Positions 1 through 7,339 of a stretch of DNA of 64,000 nt are shown here, piece after piece. A program made the translations under genes and the position numbers. This DNA is from Lachnospiraceae bacterium (GTDB taxonomy: Bacteria > Bacillota > Clostridia > Lachnospirales > Lachnospiraceae): contig JAGBCB010000021.1 of NCBI GenBank assembly GCA_017938145.1, positions 1-64,000 on the forward strand, given 5' to 3'. The notes below the pieces were generated by a model. The model ran no database searches. It saw only the letters and a program-made list of their open reading frames with translations, and was not told the DNA's origin. Every line of letters begins with the position of its first letter. The stretch's first letter is position 1.

Positions 1-27
1 AGATCAGCGTTTCCAAGGGTATGCCCA

Positions 28-56
28 CATCCTGAGCCAGGATCAAACTCTCATGT
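28..56 (-). rRNA. 16S rRNA gene, 5' tip only
   Basis: On the minus strand the bases match the universal 5' end of 16S rRNA (GAGTTTGATCCTGGCTCAG followed by GATG), the classical 27F primer site. After GATG the sequence leaves the conserved 16S sequence: the 27 bases to the window edge do not give the expected AACGCTGGCGGCG. Only about 25-29 bases of the gene are therefore recognisable. The upstream minus-strand region has two good promoters, so this is the genuine start of an rRNA operon, but its continuation is broken or misassembled here. Confidence 0.7.
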
Positions 57-318
57 TGAAATGTTTGTTTCCTCTCAGAACTACTCTCTGGCTTCTTTTC
101 TAAAAAGCAAAGGTTCGTTCCGTACATCTTTCGATGTTTTACTGTTTCTAAGGTTAAGCGAATTTCAATTCGCTTTGTTCTCTTAGAATGAAAATTCATT
201 GAATTTTCAGGGTTGTTTCACTGTTTAATTATCAAGGTTCATAAGCGAAATCTAAAGATTTCGCCGCAACCGACTGAAGTCTGGTTGCTGTTGTGCTGCT
301 TTCGCAAGCGACTCATTT

Positions 319-347
319 ATTTTATCACAACTCTTTTTCAATGTCAA
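319..347 (-). promoter_or_regulatory. rRNA operon promoter P2 (proximal)
   Basis: A minus-strand TTGACA (342-347), a 17-base spacer and TAAAAT (319-324) form a near-consensus housekeeping promoter about 260 bases before the 16S 5' end. The gene-free stretch from 57 to 493 holds this promoter, a second one upstream, and the AT-rich rRNA leader; no coding region is seen there. Confidence 0.75.
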
Positions 348-426
348 GCACTTTTTTAAAGTTTTTTGAATTGTTTTGAGTTGTTTTAATTGTTTAAATG
401 TTTCGCTCATTTAAGACAGCTTTGAT

Positions 427-455
427 AGATTACCACATGATTTGTGGTTTGTCAA
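427..455 (-). promoter_or_regulatory. rRNA operon promoter P1 (distal)
   Basis: A minus-strand TTGACA (450-455), a 17-base spacer and TAATCT (427-432). With the element at 319-347 it gives the tandem promoter arrangement usual for rRNA operons. An AT-rich stretch just upstream (460-490) could act as an UP element. Confidence 0.6.
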
Positions 456-493
456 CAAGATTTTTCAAATCTTTTTGAAAAGATTTTGCTGAA

Positions 494-582
494 CGGAGAA
501 GGAGGGATTTGAACCCTCGCGCCGCTATTAACGACCTACTCCCTTTCCAGGGGAGCCCCTTCAGCCGCTTGGGTACTTCTCC
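494..582 (-). tRNA. tRNA-Ser (anticodon GGA)
   Basis: The minus strand folds as a class II tRNA: acceptor GGAGAAG pairs with CTTCTCC plus discriminator G; the anticodon stem CTCCC/GGGAG encloses loop CTGGAAA with anticodon GGA; a long variable arm and the T-loop GGTTCAAATCC are present. The 89-base length is normal for tRNA-Ser. The 3' CCA is not encoded. It follows the tRNA-Ser(UGA) gene on the same strand and probably shares its transcript. Confidence 0.95.
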
Positions 583-639
583 AAATTGCTAAATAGATAA
601 ACTCATATGAAGGAACAACTGTGTACCAGATATTCCAAA

Positions 640-725
640 CGGAGAGTGTGGGATTCGAACCCACGGTTCCTTTCGGAATCACTGGTTTTCAAGACCAGCT
701 CCTTAAACCACTCGGACAACTCTCC
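640..725 (-). tRNA. tRNA-Ser (anticodon TGA)
   Basis: Minus-strand class II tRNA: acceptor GGAGAGT pairs with ACTCTCC plus discriminator G; anticodon stem CTGGT/ACCAG around loop CTTGAAA gives anticodon TGA; a variable arm GATTCCGAAAGGAAC and T-arm GGGTTCGAATCCC are visible. CCA is not encoded. It is the first tRNA after the promoter at 741-769. Confidence 0.95.
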
Positions 726-740
726 GAACAGTGCTTTGTT

Positions 741-769
741 ATCTTACCACTCAGTGCAAAATATGTCAA
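741..769 (-). promoter_or_regulatory. tRNA-Ser operon promoter
   Basis: Minus-strand TTGACA (764-769), a 17-base spacer and TAAGAT (741-746), 16 bases before the 5' end of tRNA-Ser(UGA). The string AGTGCTTGACA around the -35 is repeated exactly at rRNA promoter P2, suggesting matched stable-RNA control. Confidence 0.75.
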
Positions 770-810
770 GCACTTTTTTTAACTTTTTAAAAACTTTTTT
801 CGATATTGTA

Positions 811-832
811 TAAAAAGTAGGTACAACTACCT
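811..832 (-). terminator. possible weak terminator after ispD
   Basis: On the minus strand a short AGGTA/TACCT hairpin overlaps the ispD stop codon and is followed by a T-run (812-816). The stem is only five base pairs, so this is a weak candidate for the end of the ribU-ispD operon. Confidence 0.35.
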
Positions 833-1519
833 CATTTTCAAAAAACACTCCGCCACAGGTATATCCTCCGGTGTAGTTACCTTAATGTTTTCATAGCCGC
901 CTTCCAGCATGGTAACACGGGCATCTCCGTATTTGCGTGCCACCATGGCATCATCTGTAATAGAAGTATCTCTACATTCGATTGCTTTATTATAAGAAGA
1001 AAGAGCAAGTTCAAAAGAAAAGCATTGCGGCGTTTGGGCAATCCAGGTACATCTCCGATCCGGTGTTGATTCAATTTCACAAGCATCGTTAACAATTTGT
1101 ATTGTATCTTTTACCGGCATTCCGACCACACAGGCTCCGGTTATTTCTACTGTTTCAATTGCTTTATTAATAACGTCAACAGAAATTAGCGGTCTTGCTC
1201 CGTCATGAATCAAAACAAAATCCGTATCTATTGCCGATAAAAGTCCATGATGTACAGAATGATATCGTTCTGCTCCACCCTCTACTATATGCGTTACTTT
1301 ACTAAATTGGTACTTCTCTACCATTTCTTTTTTACAGTATTCCTGTTCTCCGCTTCCGGTTACCAGAATAATTTCATCCACATCACTTTGTTCAAAAGCC
1401 TGCAAAGAATAAAACAGTACCGGTTTCCCGAGCAGGGTAAGGTACTGTTTTGGAACATCACTATTCATCCTGGAGCCTTTGCCGGCAGCAAGAACAATTG
1501 CTGTCACCTTGGCCTTCAC
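827..1519 (-). CDS. ispD: 2-C-methyl-D-erythritol 4-phosphate cytidylyltransferase IspD
   Basis: This enzyme transfers CMP from CTP to methylerythritol 4-phosphate, the third step of the MEP isoprenoid pathway, in the cytosol. The 230 residues match the family length. Visible motifs are the N-terminal nucleotide loop LAAGKGSRM (10-18), PKQY (23-26), GGAERYHSV with the conserved Arg (81-89), HDGARP (105-110) and the C-terminal IKVTTPEDIPVAE. The start is a GTG with GGAGG six bases upstream. It is the last gene of the minus-strand run that includes tsaD, 20 bases downstream of it. No other MEP gene is present in this window. The identification is secure. Confidence 0.95.
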   Translation of the reverse strand: MKAKVTAIVLAAGKGSRMNSDVPKQYLTLLGKPVLFYSLQAFEQSDVDEIILVTGSGEQEYCKKEMVEKYQFSKVTHIVEGGAERYHSVHHGLLSAIDTDFVLIHDGARPLISVDVINKAIETVEITGACVVGMPVKDTIQIVNDACEIESTPDRRCTWIAQTPQCFSFELALSSYNKAIECRDTSITDDAMVARKYGDARVTMLEGGYENIKVTTPEDIPVAECFLKMR

Positions 1520-1539
1520 GTGAATCCTCCTTCTGTAAA

Positions 1540-2559
1540 TTACCTTTGTCCTATTTTTAAATTAGGCACCGCATTCAAATCAAGTCCGTGGCGGACACCC
1601 TTCTTATATTCATAGTATGCAGCAGCACCTATCATTGCTGCATTATCGGTACAATAAATCGGAGAAGGGAAATATAACTTCTTACCTGCCTTTTTGCATG
1701 CAACTTCCATCCCTGCTCTCAACGCAGAATTGGATGCAACACCGCCGGCAAGAGCAACTTTATCAATACCATATTCTTTTGCAGCCTGTAAGGTTTTATC
1801 AACCAGTACATCCACAACTGCCGCCTGGAACGAAGCAGCCACATCCGCACGGTTAATTTCTTCTCCCAACTGTTCTGCATGATGCAGATAATTTAACACC
1901 GCAGATTTCAAGCCGCTGAAGCTGAAATCATAAGGACAACCTTCCACCTGAGCCCGCGGAAATGCAATTGCGGACGGATTTCCTTCTTTCGATAATTTGT
2001 CCACCTTCGGGCCACCCGGATAACCAAGTCCAATGGCACGGGCTACCTTATCATACGCCTCACCTGCCGCATCATCATGGGTTCTTCCGATAATCTCGTA
2101 TTCGCCGTATTCTTTTACAATTACCAGATGAGTATGCCCGCCGGATACTATAAGACAAAGGAACGGCGGTTCCAATTCCTCCTGCTCGATATAATTTGCG
2201 GAAACATGTCCTTCAATATGATGCACACCAACCAACGGAATACCTGTAGCATAGCTGATTGCTTTTGCCTCGGCCACGCCAACCAAAAGAGCACCGACCA
2301 AACCCGGACCATACGTAACTCCGATGGCATCCATCTGATTTAATTCCATGCCGGCTTCCGAAAGGGCTTCTTCGATAACCTGATTAATTTTTTCAATATG
2401 CTTTCTTGATGCAATTTCCGGCACTACACCGCCGTACAGAGTATGAAGTGCTATCTGTGAGGAAATGACATTGGACAACACCTCTCTACCGTTTTTTACA
2501 ACTGCAGCTGCAGTTTCATCGCAAGAGGATTCAATTGCAAGTATATACGTATCGCTCAT
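1540..2559 (-). CDS. tsaD: tRNA N6-adenosine threonylcarbamoyltransferase TsaD
   Basis: TsaD moves the threonylcarbamoyl group from threonylcarbamoyl-AMP onto A37 of ANN-decoding tRNAs (t6A), working with TsaB and TsaE, which are encoded in the same operon. The 339 residues have the ASKHA fold: [11 protein letters not shown] near the N-terminus, the metal-binding HIEGH (114-118), [10 protein letters not shown], the [10 protein letters not shown] loop, and the C-terminal [10 protein letters not shown] and CTDNAAMIG motifs. Nothing is missing. The gene lies 17 bases after the membrane-anchored protein gene and 20 bases before ispD. TsaC/YwlC, which makes the intermediate, is not in this window. 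Confidence 0.97.
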   Translation of the reverse strand: MSDTYILAIESSCDETAAAVVKNGREVLSNVISSQIALHTLYGGVVPEIASRKHIEKINQVIEEALSEAGMELNQMDAIGVTYGPGLVGALLVGVAEAKAISYATGIPLVGVHHIEGHVSANYIEQEELEPPFLCLIVSGGHTHLVIVKEYGEYEIIGRTHDDAAGEAYDKVARAIGLGYPGGPKVDKLSKEGNPSAIAFPRAQVEGCPYDFSFSGLKSAVLNYLHHAEQLGEEINRADVAASFQAAVVDVLVDKTLQAAKEYGIDKVALAGGVASNSALRAGMEVACKKAGKKLYFPSPIYCTDNAAMIGAAAYYEYKKGVRHGLDLNAVPNLKIGQR

Positions 2560-2576
2560 AACATTCTTCCTTATTG

Positions 2577-3170
2577 TTATTCTTCTATTTCTATCGGGTC
2601 AGTCAGACGCCAGCCCACTATTTTCCATCGGCTCTTTTCGTCTTCACGAAGCAGAAACTCTTCAAAGGTACGGGTTGGTGATTCTCCCTTGGCATTCATG
2701 GTATAACTAGCAATAATTCTTGCAAAATGATTGTCGCCGTCCTGCCAGGTAACCACACTGCTCTGCTTTTGTACCCGGTACATCATCATCGTATGTTCCT
2801 TTGCCTTTGCCGCATCGATTTCTGCTGTCAGATTGTTGGTAAATGTATCTAATGGATTGTTTTCTAAAAATTCTTCATCAAACAGTTTCCTCTGAAACTC
2901 CACTAATTCCCGCAACTCTTCTTCGGAAACCGTTTCGTTGTGATAGCATTTGGATATCCGGGAAAACAGACGTACCACTTCCCTTACGGTGGCAGGATAG
3001 TTCCTGTCTATATCCTTGGAAAGAATATTCTGCACTTCTGTATTCTTTTTCGTGTCTTTCGAAAACATATCGTCATCTTCCCGCTGGTTTAACGCAAGAA
3101 AAAGTCCCAAAACCACAGCACCTACTACACATAGGCTTCCTACCAGCTGCGCCAGTTTTTTTCCTTTCAT
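2577..3170 (-). CDS. membrane-anchored DUF6715-like protein, function unknown
   Basis: A 197-residue protein with one N-terminal membrane segment (about residues 8-25, [19 protein letters not shown]) and an extracytoplasmic domain of about 170 residues. The domain has a helical part ([23 protein letters not shown]) followed by a strand-rich part ending in [17 protein letters not shown], a layout like NTF2/SnoaL-type folds. I recall similar Lachnospiraceae proteins as DUF6715, but this is from memory. The start at 3170 is chosen because AAGGAAGGG sits five bases upstream; an upstream in-frame Met at 3206 would overlap rnz. Its place between rnz and tsaD is operonic only and does not reveal a function. 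Confidence 0.75.
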   Translation of the reverse strand: MKGKKLAQLVGSLCVVGAVVLGLFLALNQREDDDMFSKDTKKNTEVQNILSKDIDRNYPATVREVVRLFSRISKCYHNETVSEEELRELVEFQRKLFDEEFLENNPLDTFTNNLTAEIDAAKAKEHTMMMYRVQKQSSVVTWQDGDNHFARIIASYTMNAKGESPTRTFEEFLLREDEKSRWKIVGWRLTDPIEIEE

Positions 3171-3189
3171 GCCATCCCTTCCTTTCCTG

Positions 3190-4104
3190 TTATTCATCTT
3201 TATCAAATTCCAACGTTACATTCATGCCATCCTTGCCACATTTGGTTTCTGCAAAAATACGTTTTGCTTCGGGCAGGGAATCCTTTGGACGTACTAAAGA
3301 AGGACTGTAATGGGTCAGCCAAAGTTCCTGCACTTCTGCTTCCTTTGCTACCTTTGCAGCCTCCGCAAAGGTCATATGCTTATACTCCGATGCTCTGGAC
3401 TTTTTCTCTTCTTCTCCATACATACCTTCACATATTAATAAATCGGAATTTTTTGCATTCTTCATAAGACTTGCTGTTGGTCTGGTATCCGTACAATAAG
3501 TAACCTTAAGCCCCTTTCGCTCCGGACCAAGTACCATATCCGGCGTATAAGTATTTTCTTCCGTCTCGATAACCTCACCCTTTTGCAAACGGTTCCAATA
3601 TTGCAGCGGAATATTTAAATCCTTAGCTTTTTCCGCATAGAAACGGCCTCCGCGTTTAATTGACAAGGTATAACCATAGCAAATCACATTATGATTTACC
3701 CGGAACATATCAATTTGGTAGCCATAAAGTTCCAAATGCTGTTCCGGTTCCGTAATTTCAATAAACTTTAATGTAAAAGGAAGCTCCGGCGCAATGACCC
3801 GCAAAGCATTTACCACGCGTTCCAGACCTTTGGGACCAACCAATGTTACCGGTTCCTTCCGCTCTGCGTTACCCATAGAAAGAAGTAAGCCCGGGAGGCC
3901 GCTAATATGATCACCGTGATAATGGGTAAAACAAATTACATCGATATCGTGACAGCTCCAGCCGCTTTCCTTTAAAGCAATCTGAGTGCCTTCCCCGCAA
4001 TCAATCAGTAATCCTTTGCCGTTATATCTTGTCATTAACGCTGTGAGCCAGCGTCCCGGCAAAGGCATCATGCCGCCGGTTCCAAGTAAACATATATCTA
4101 ACAT
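3190..4104 (-). CDS. rnz: ribonuclease Z
   Basis: RNase Z is the metallo-beta-lactamase endonuclease that trims tRNA 3' trailers, needed where CCA is not encoded, as in both tRNA-Ser genes of this window. At 304 residues it is the short bacterial form. The zinc motif HYHGDH lies at 61-66, preceded by FTH and followed by SGLPGLLLSMG. The C-terminal metal ligands appear in YCTDTRP and in ELWLTHYSPS. The KEAEVQ-LTHYS region matches tRNase Z rather than other hydrolases of the superfamily. It lies 14 bases after the small Cys-rich gene in the tsa operon. Confidence 0.93.
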   Translation of the reverse strand: MLDICLLGTGGMMPLPGRWLTALMTRYNGKGLLIDCGEGTQIALKESGWSCHDIDVICFTHYHGDHISGLPGLLLSMGNAERKEPVTLVGPKGLERVVNALRVIAPELPFTLKFIEITEPEQHLELYGYQIDMFRVNHNVICYGYTLSIKRGGRFYAEKAKDLNIPLQYWNRLQKGEVIETEENTYTPDMVLGPERKGLKVTYCTDTRPTASLMKNAKNSDLLICEGMYGEEEKKSRASEYKHMTFAEAAKVAKEAEVQELWLTHYSPSLVRPKDSLPEAKRIFAETKCGKDGMNVTLEFDKDE

Positions 4105-4118
4105 CCATTTTCCTCACT

Positions 4119-4334
4119 TTATAAAGCTTCCGTTCTGCTTTCCACCTTTGGCGGAATTTTGAATCCGGAAACCCAGTTATCATAACAGGCTTCACAAATA
4201 ACCAGATGATGCCGCTCCATATCTTTACCGGAGAAATATCCCCAGTCCTTCACGATTACAAGCGAATCTTCCCTTTGGTTTCCCTGTTTTTCTATTAGCT
4301 CTTTCCCACAACAATTACATTTCATAATTTCCAC
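4119..4334 (-). CDS. small Cys-rich (zinc-ribbon-like) protein, function unknown
   Basis: A 71-residue protein with two cysteine pairs, CNCCGK at the N-terminus and ICEACYD near residue 47, spaced as in a small zinc ribbon. The middle (SLVIVKDWGYFSGKDMERHHL) is polar. The start is a GTG at 4334 with GGAGG seven bases upstream; an internal ATG three codons on has no better site. It sits between rimI and rnz. No function is recognised; a nucleic-acid-linked role would fit the tRNA-related neighbours but is inference. Confidence 0.7.
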   Translation of the reverse strand: MEIMKCNCCGKELIEKQGNQREDSLVIVKDWGYFSGKDMERHHLVICEACYDNWVSGFKIPPKVESRTEAL

Positions 4335-4429
4335 TGTGCATCCTCCATTCTTCCATCACGTATATAGAGTAATTATAAAGAATTTACGGCATTCTGCCAA
4401 TGGAACTTACTCCCACCCATAGCAGAATG

Positions 4430-4864
4430 TTACAGCGTTTTACTCATCAAAACCGCATGCTCCACCGGATGCTCATAAAAGTTTTTACGGATTCCGTTTT
4501 CTTCGAAGCCAAGGCTTTTGTACAAAGCTCTGGCTGGCGTATTGCTTTCTCTCACTTCCAGATACAGAACTGCCATGCCCAGTTTTTTTGCTTCTTCCAT
4601 AAGAACAGACATCATCTGTTTTCCTACTCCTCGCTTTCTTGCAGAGGATTTTACACAGACATTAGGAATTTCTGCTTCGTCCAGAACAAATAAAAAACCG
4701 CAATAGCCTATAATCTCTCCCTCTTCTTCTGCCACAAAATACCGGAAATTTTCTTTTTCCACTGTTTCTGTGAATGCTTTCAGACTCCAAGGCACAGAAA
4801 AGCTGGTTGCCTCAATTGCCGCCACCTGTACACAGTCTTCTTTTGTCATAGGACGAATCTGCAT
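4430..4864 (-). CDS. rimI: ribosomal protein S18-alanine N-acetyltransferase RimI
   Basis: GNAT-fold acetyltransferase of 144 residues. It shows the acetyl-CoA P-loop region VKSSARKRGVGKQMM and the RimI-type NTPARALYKSLGFEENGIRKNFY with the conserved Tyr near the end. RimI acetylates the N-terminus of ribosomal protein S18 in E. coli; in Firmicutes it is usually next to tsaB, as here, where the genes abut at 4864. Other N-terminal acetylation targets are possible. Confidence 0.9.
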   Translation of the reverse strand: MQIRPMTKEDCVQVAAIEATSFSVPWSLKAFTETVEKENFRYFVAEEEGEIIGYCGFLFVLDEAEIPNVCVKSSARKRGVGKQMMSVLMEEAKKLGMAVLYLEVRESNTPARALYKSLGFEENGIRKNFYEHPVEHAVLMSKTL

Positions 4865-5574
4865 TACTTTTCTCCTGCCTGTTTTTCCTTTAATTCACGC
4901 TCTGCCTGGGACAAACGCAGATAATCCGGCTCATGTTCTGCCGCTGTTTCTGTTACACCGTTTTCGTAAAGCTCGATCGCTCTTGTTGCCAGTGCACCGG
5001 CTCTCTGTTTACTCGCATGAAGCGGTGCAAAGGAAAACGGCACTGTTGTTTTTTCTTTTAAAATAGTTGCGAAGGCTTCTACGCCGTCTCCCAGATAAGT
5101 TACCGGTTCACCAAGTGCATTAACTTTTTCAATAATTTCATCCACAAGGACTGCCATCTGATCTTCCACAATGCTGAAGCCATCTTTATTATAACGGTAC
5201 AGACCGGTATAAACCTGATTTCGTCTGGCGTCCATTAACGGGCAGATAATTCCTTCTGCTCCATACAGATTTGCTGCGATTCCCTGGGTGGTCGGCACAG
5301 GAATAATCGGCTTATTTAATGCAAGACCTAATCCTTTTGCCGTAGCGGAACCGATGCGCAGGCCGGTAAAAGAACCCGGACCTGCGGAAACCGCAATCGC
5401 ATCAATTTCCTTTAATTCAATTCCTACCATAGACACAATTTCATCCACCATAGGAAGCAGTGTCTGGGAATGTGTCTTTTTAAAATTCACGGTGTACTCC
5501 GCCAACATGGTATCCTCTGTAACAATGGCACAGGATGCCACCAGACCGGAGCTTTCAATTGCTAATATTTTCAT
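4864..5574 (-). CDS. tsaB: t6A biosynthesis protein TsaB
   Basis: TsaB is the inactive ASKHA paralogue that partners TsaD and TsaE in t6A synthesis. The 236 residues begin with ILAIESSGLVASCAIV and contain VSAGPGSFTGLRIGSATAKGLG and IICPLMDARRNQVYTGLY, all typical of the family. The C-terminal part (HEPDYLRLSQAERELKEK) is also typical. The stop overlaps the rimI start, so translation is probably coupled. Confidence 0.95.
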   Translation of the reverse strand: MKILAIESSGLVASCAIVTEDTMLAEYTVNFKKTHSQTLLPMVDEIVSMVGIELKEIDAIAVSAGPGSFTGLRIGSATAKGLGLALNKPIIPVPTTQGIAANLYGAEGIICPLMDARRNQVYTGLYRYNKDGFSIVEDQMAVLVDEIIEKVNALGEPVTYLGDGVEAFATILKEKTTVPFSFAPLHASKQRAGALATRAIELYENGVTETAAEHEPDYLRLSQAERELKEKQAGEK

Positions 5575-5599
5575 ACGTCACCTTTTCTTCCCGATTTTC

Positions 5600-6037
5600 T
5601 CAGGCTTCTATTGTGATTCTACGATAGTCGAATCCTTTTTTCAAATCCTTTTCTATCAAGATTTTCTTACAGTTTTCCGGCAAAATCTCTTTAATCAGTT
5701 CTGCCCATTCAATCAAACAGACACCTTCTCCGTAAAAACAGTCTTCATATCCGATTTCTTCCATTTCTTCGATATCTTCAATACGATATACATCAAAATG
5801 GTATAACGGCATGCGGCCTTCCTCATAAATCTGAACTATAGTAAAGGTCGGACTACTTACCGGCTCACATATACCAAGACCGGCTGCAAAGCCCTTAGTG
5901 AATACGGTTTTCCCAACGCCAAGGTCTCCGGAAAGACAATATACCTCTCCGGCTTTTGCCTGCTCTGCCAGCTGTTTTGCTGTTTCAAAGGTTTCCTTTT
6001 CGGAAAAGCTGTCCAAAATCTGTTTATTTTCCATCAT
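5600..6037 (-). CDS. tsaE: t6A biosynthesis ATPase TsaE
   Basis: TsaE is the P-loop ATPase of the TsaBDE complex. At 145 residues it has the family length, with Walker A GDLGVGKTVFTKG (38-50) followed by the family strings EPVSSPTFTIVQIYE and LYHFDVYRI. The Walker-B-like acidic region and VCLIEWAE are present. It lies 25 bases upstream of tsaB and 12 bases after the YcxB-like gene. An ATG-ATG start leaves one codon of ambiguity. Confidence 0.95.
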   Translation of the reverse strand: MMENKQILDSFSEKETFETAKQLAEQAKAGEVYCLSGDLGVGKTVFTKGFAAGLGICEPVSSPTFTIVQIYEEGRMPLYHFDVYRIEDIEEMEEIGYEDCFYGEGVCLIEWAELIKEILPENCKKILIEKDLKKGFDYRRITIEA

Positions 6038-6049
6038 AAAACCACTTTC

Positions 6050-6562
6050 TTATTTCTTTAACTTTTTTGCCTGCTGAGGCAATGCATTGCGGATTAACTT
6101 CTTTAAGTCCGGAAGTTGCTCCCCGATATCTGTTTTCGGAAGAATCAACGCATTCGCTGCTCCCAAATACAAAATAATACTTTTTCCTGTTTCGCGAATG
6201 AATGCAACCGCATTCCATTCTGCAGAATCGGAATTATTGTCCTGGGAGATAGAAAAGCCTCTGGTGTCAAACTTATAATGCAGCGGTTTTGCAAACATTG
6301 GTGACTTTTTTACCTGTCTGGACGCCTTGTAAAGCAAGGACAACGGATTGATTACCGTAAACAAAGCAGATAATGCTACCAGCATAACGGTAACCAACGT
6401 ATTTCCTTTTCCAAATCCTGCAATAAGCGCAGCAATACCGGCAAAACTCAATGCATAGTTTATGATACCGGTCACTCCATGATAGGAATGCCAGTATAAA
6501 AAATCAAACATGTACATGGTTTTCATTTGAACGGAAAATTTTACTTCCTTAAATGATTCCAT
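6050..6562 (-). CDS. YcxB-like membrane protein
   Basis: A 170-residue protein with two adjacent membrane segments (about residues 30-50 and 56-75) and a C-terminal cytosolic domain that includes FIRETGKSIILYLGAANALILPK. This layout, with paired transmembrane helices and a PH-like domain ending in LPK, is that of the YcxB family (PF14317), whose function is unknown. It is five bases downstream of ribU and 12 upstream of tsaE, so all three are probably co-transcribed. Confidence 0.75.
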   Translation of the reverse strand: MESFKEVKFSVQMKTMYMFDFLYWHSYHGVTGIINYALSFAGIAALIAGFGKGNTLVTVMLVALSALFTVINPLSLLYKASRQVKKSPMFAKPLHYKFDTRGFSISQDNNSDSAEWNAVAFIRETGKSIILYLGAANALILPKTDIGEQLPDLKKLIRNALPQQAKKLKK

Positions 6563-6567
6563 AAAAA

Positions 6568-7164
6568 TTACTCTCCTTTTAATATACGGCTGATTGGCTT
6601 ATAAATCAGCATGGTAAACACGGAAACAAGTCCGCACTTTAAAATATTTAATGGCGCCGTAGCAAAAAGAACAAAGGTAAACATGCTGTCGATAGCTTTA
6701 TTAGCTGCAGTTCCCATGGCAATTAAAGCTTCGATATCCATATGGAACGCCTTACTGTATGCAGGCAGTAACAGATATGCGTTTAATAAGCATCCTACCA
6801 CCGCACAGGTAACCGTACCAAGTACTAAACCGAGCACTGCATTTTTCTTGGACTTTCTGTAGTAATACACCAACGACGCCGGCACCACATAGGAACAACC
6901 GATTAAGAAATTGGCAAACTCACCCACAAAAGCGGTTGTAGTTCCGTCCAGCAAAAGATTTAACAAAATCTTAATCAGTTCGATTAGTGCTCCGGCCCAT
7001 GGTCCCATGGCGAAGGCTCCGATAATAACCGGAAGCTCACTGGCATCAATTTTGTAGAACGGCGGCAGAAACGGCAGTGGAAATTCAAATAACATTAAAA
7101 CCACAGCCACAGCTGCCAGCATTGCAATACTAACCATGTTTCTTGTCTTGTTCTTCTTATTCAT
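6568..7164 (-). CDS. ribU: riboflavin ECF transporter S component RibU
   Basis: RibU is the membrane substrate-binding subunit of an energy-coupling-factor riboflavin importer; the shared ECF ATPases and T component are not in this window. The 198 residues carry about six membrane helices. They include the S-component signature region FEFPLPFLPPFYKIDASELPV and the long LIKILLNLLLDGTTTAFVGEFANFLIG segment. The assignment is confirmed by the FMN riboswitch directly upstream. The start has GAGAGGAG eight bases before the ATG, at the very edge of the riboswitch. Confidence 0.95.
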   Translation of the reverse strand: MNKKNKTRNMVSIAMLAAVAVVLMLFEFPLPFLPPFYKIDASELPVIIGAFAMGPWAGALIELIKILLNLLLDGTTTAFVGEFANFLIGCSYVVPASLVYYYRKSKKNAVLGLVLGTVTCAVVGCLLNAYLLLPAYSKAFHMDIEALIAMGTAANKAIDSMFTFVLFATAPLNILKCGLVSVFTMLIYKPISRILKGE

Positions 7165-7174
7165 TTTTAATCTC

Positions 7175-7290
7175 CTCTCTCATCCAGACTATACTGTCGG
7201 TAATGGAATTTCACCATTTCGGCAAAAGGATTTTCCTTTTGTTCGCGGACTGTACCGCCGGTCGGGAATTGCACCCTGCCCCGTGAAGAA
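7175..7290 (-). promoter_or_regulatory. FMN riboswitch (RFN element)
   Basis: The minus strand reads CGGGGCAGGGTGCAATTCCC, then GACCGGCGGTACAGTCCGCG, an AAAAGGA/TCCTTTT hairpin, then ATGGTGAAATTCCATTACCG and ACAGTATAGTCTGGATGAGA. These are all the conserved RFN boxes in order. Its 3' edge runs straight into GAGAGGAG, the ribosome site of ribU, and no hairpin with a T-run lies in between. Control of translation initiation is therefore more likely than transcription termination. FMN binding should switch ribU off. Confidence 0.95.
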
Positions 7291-7339
7291 TTACGCTCAT
7301 AGCGCTTTATATTTTTCTTTCACTCGTTGTAGCTGATGC

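Noticed and set aside
607..813. Small plus-strand reading frame of 68 codons
   Set aside because: It runs antisense through the tRNA-Ser(UGA) gene and its promoter; no ribosome site or family resemblance.
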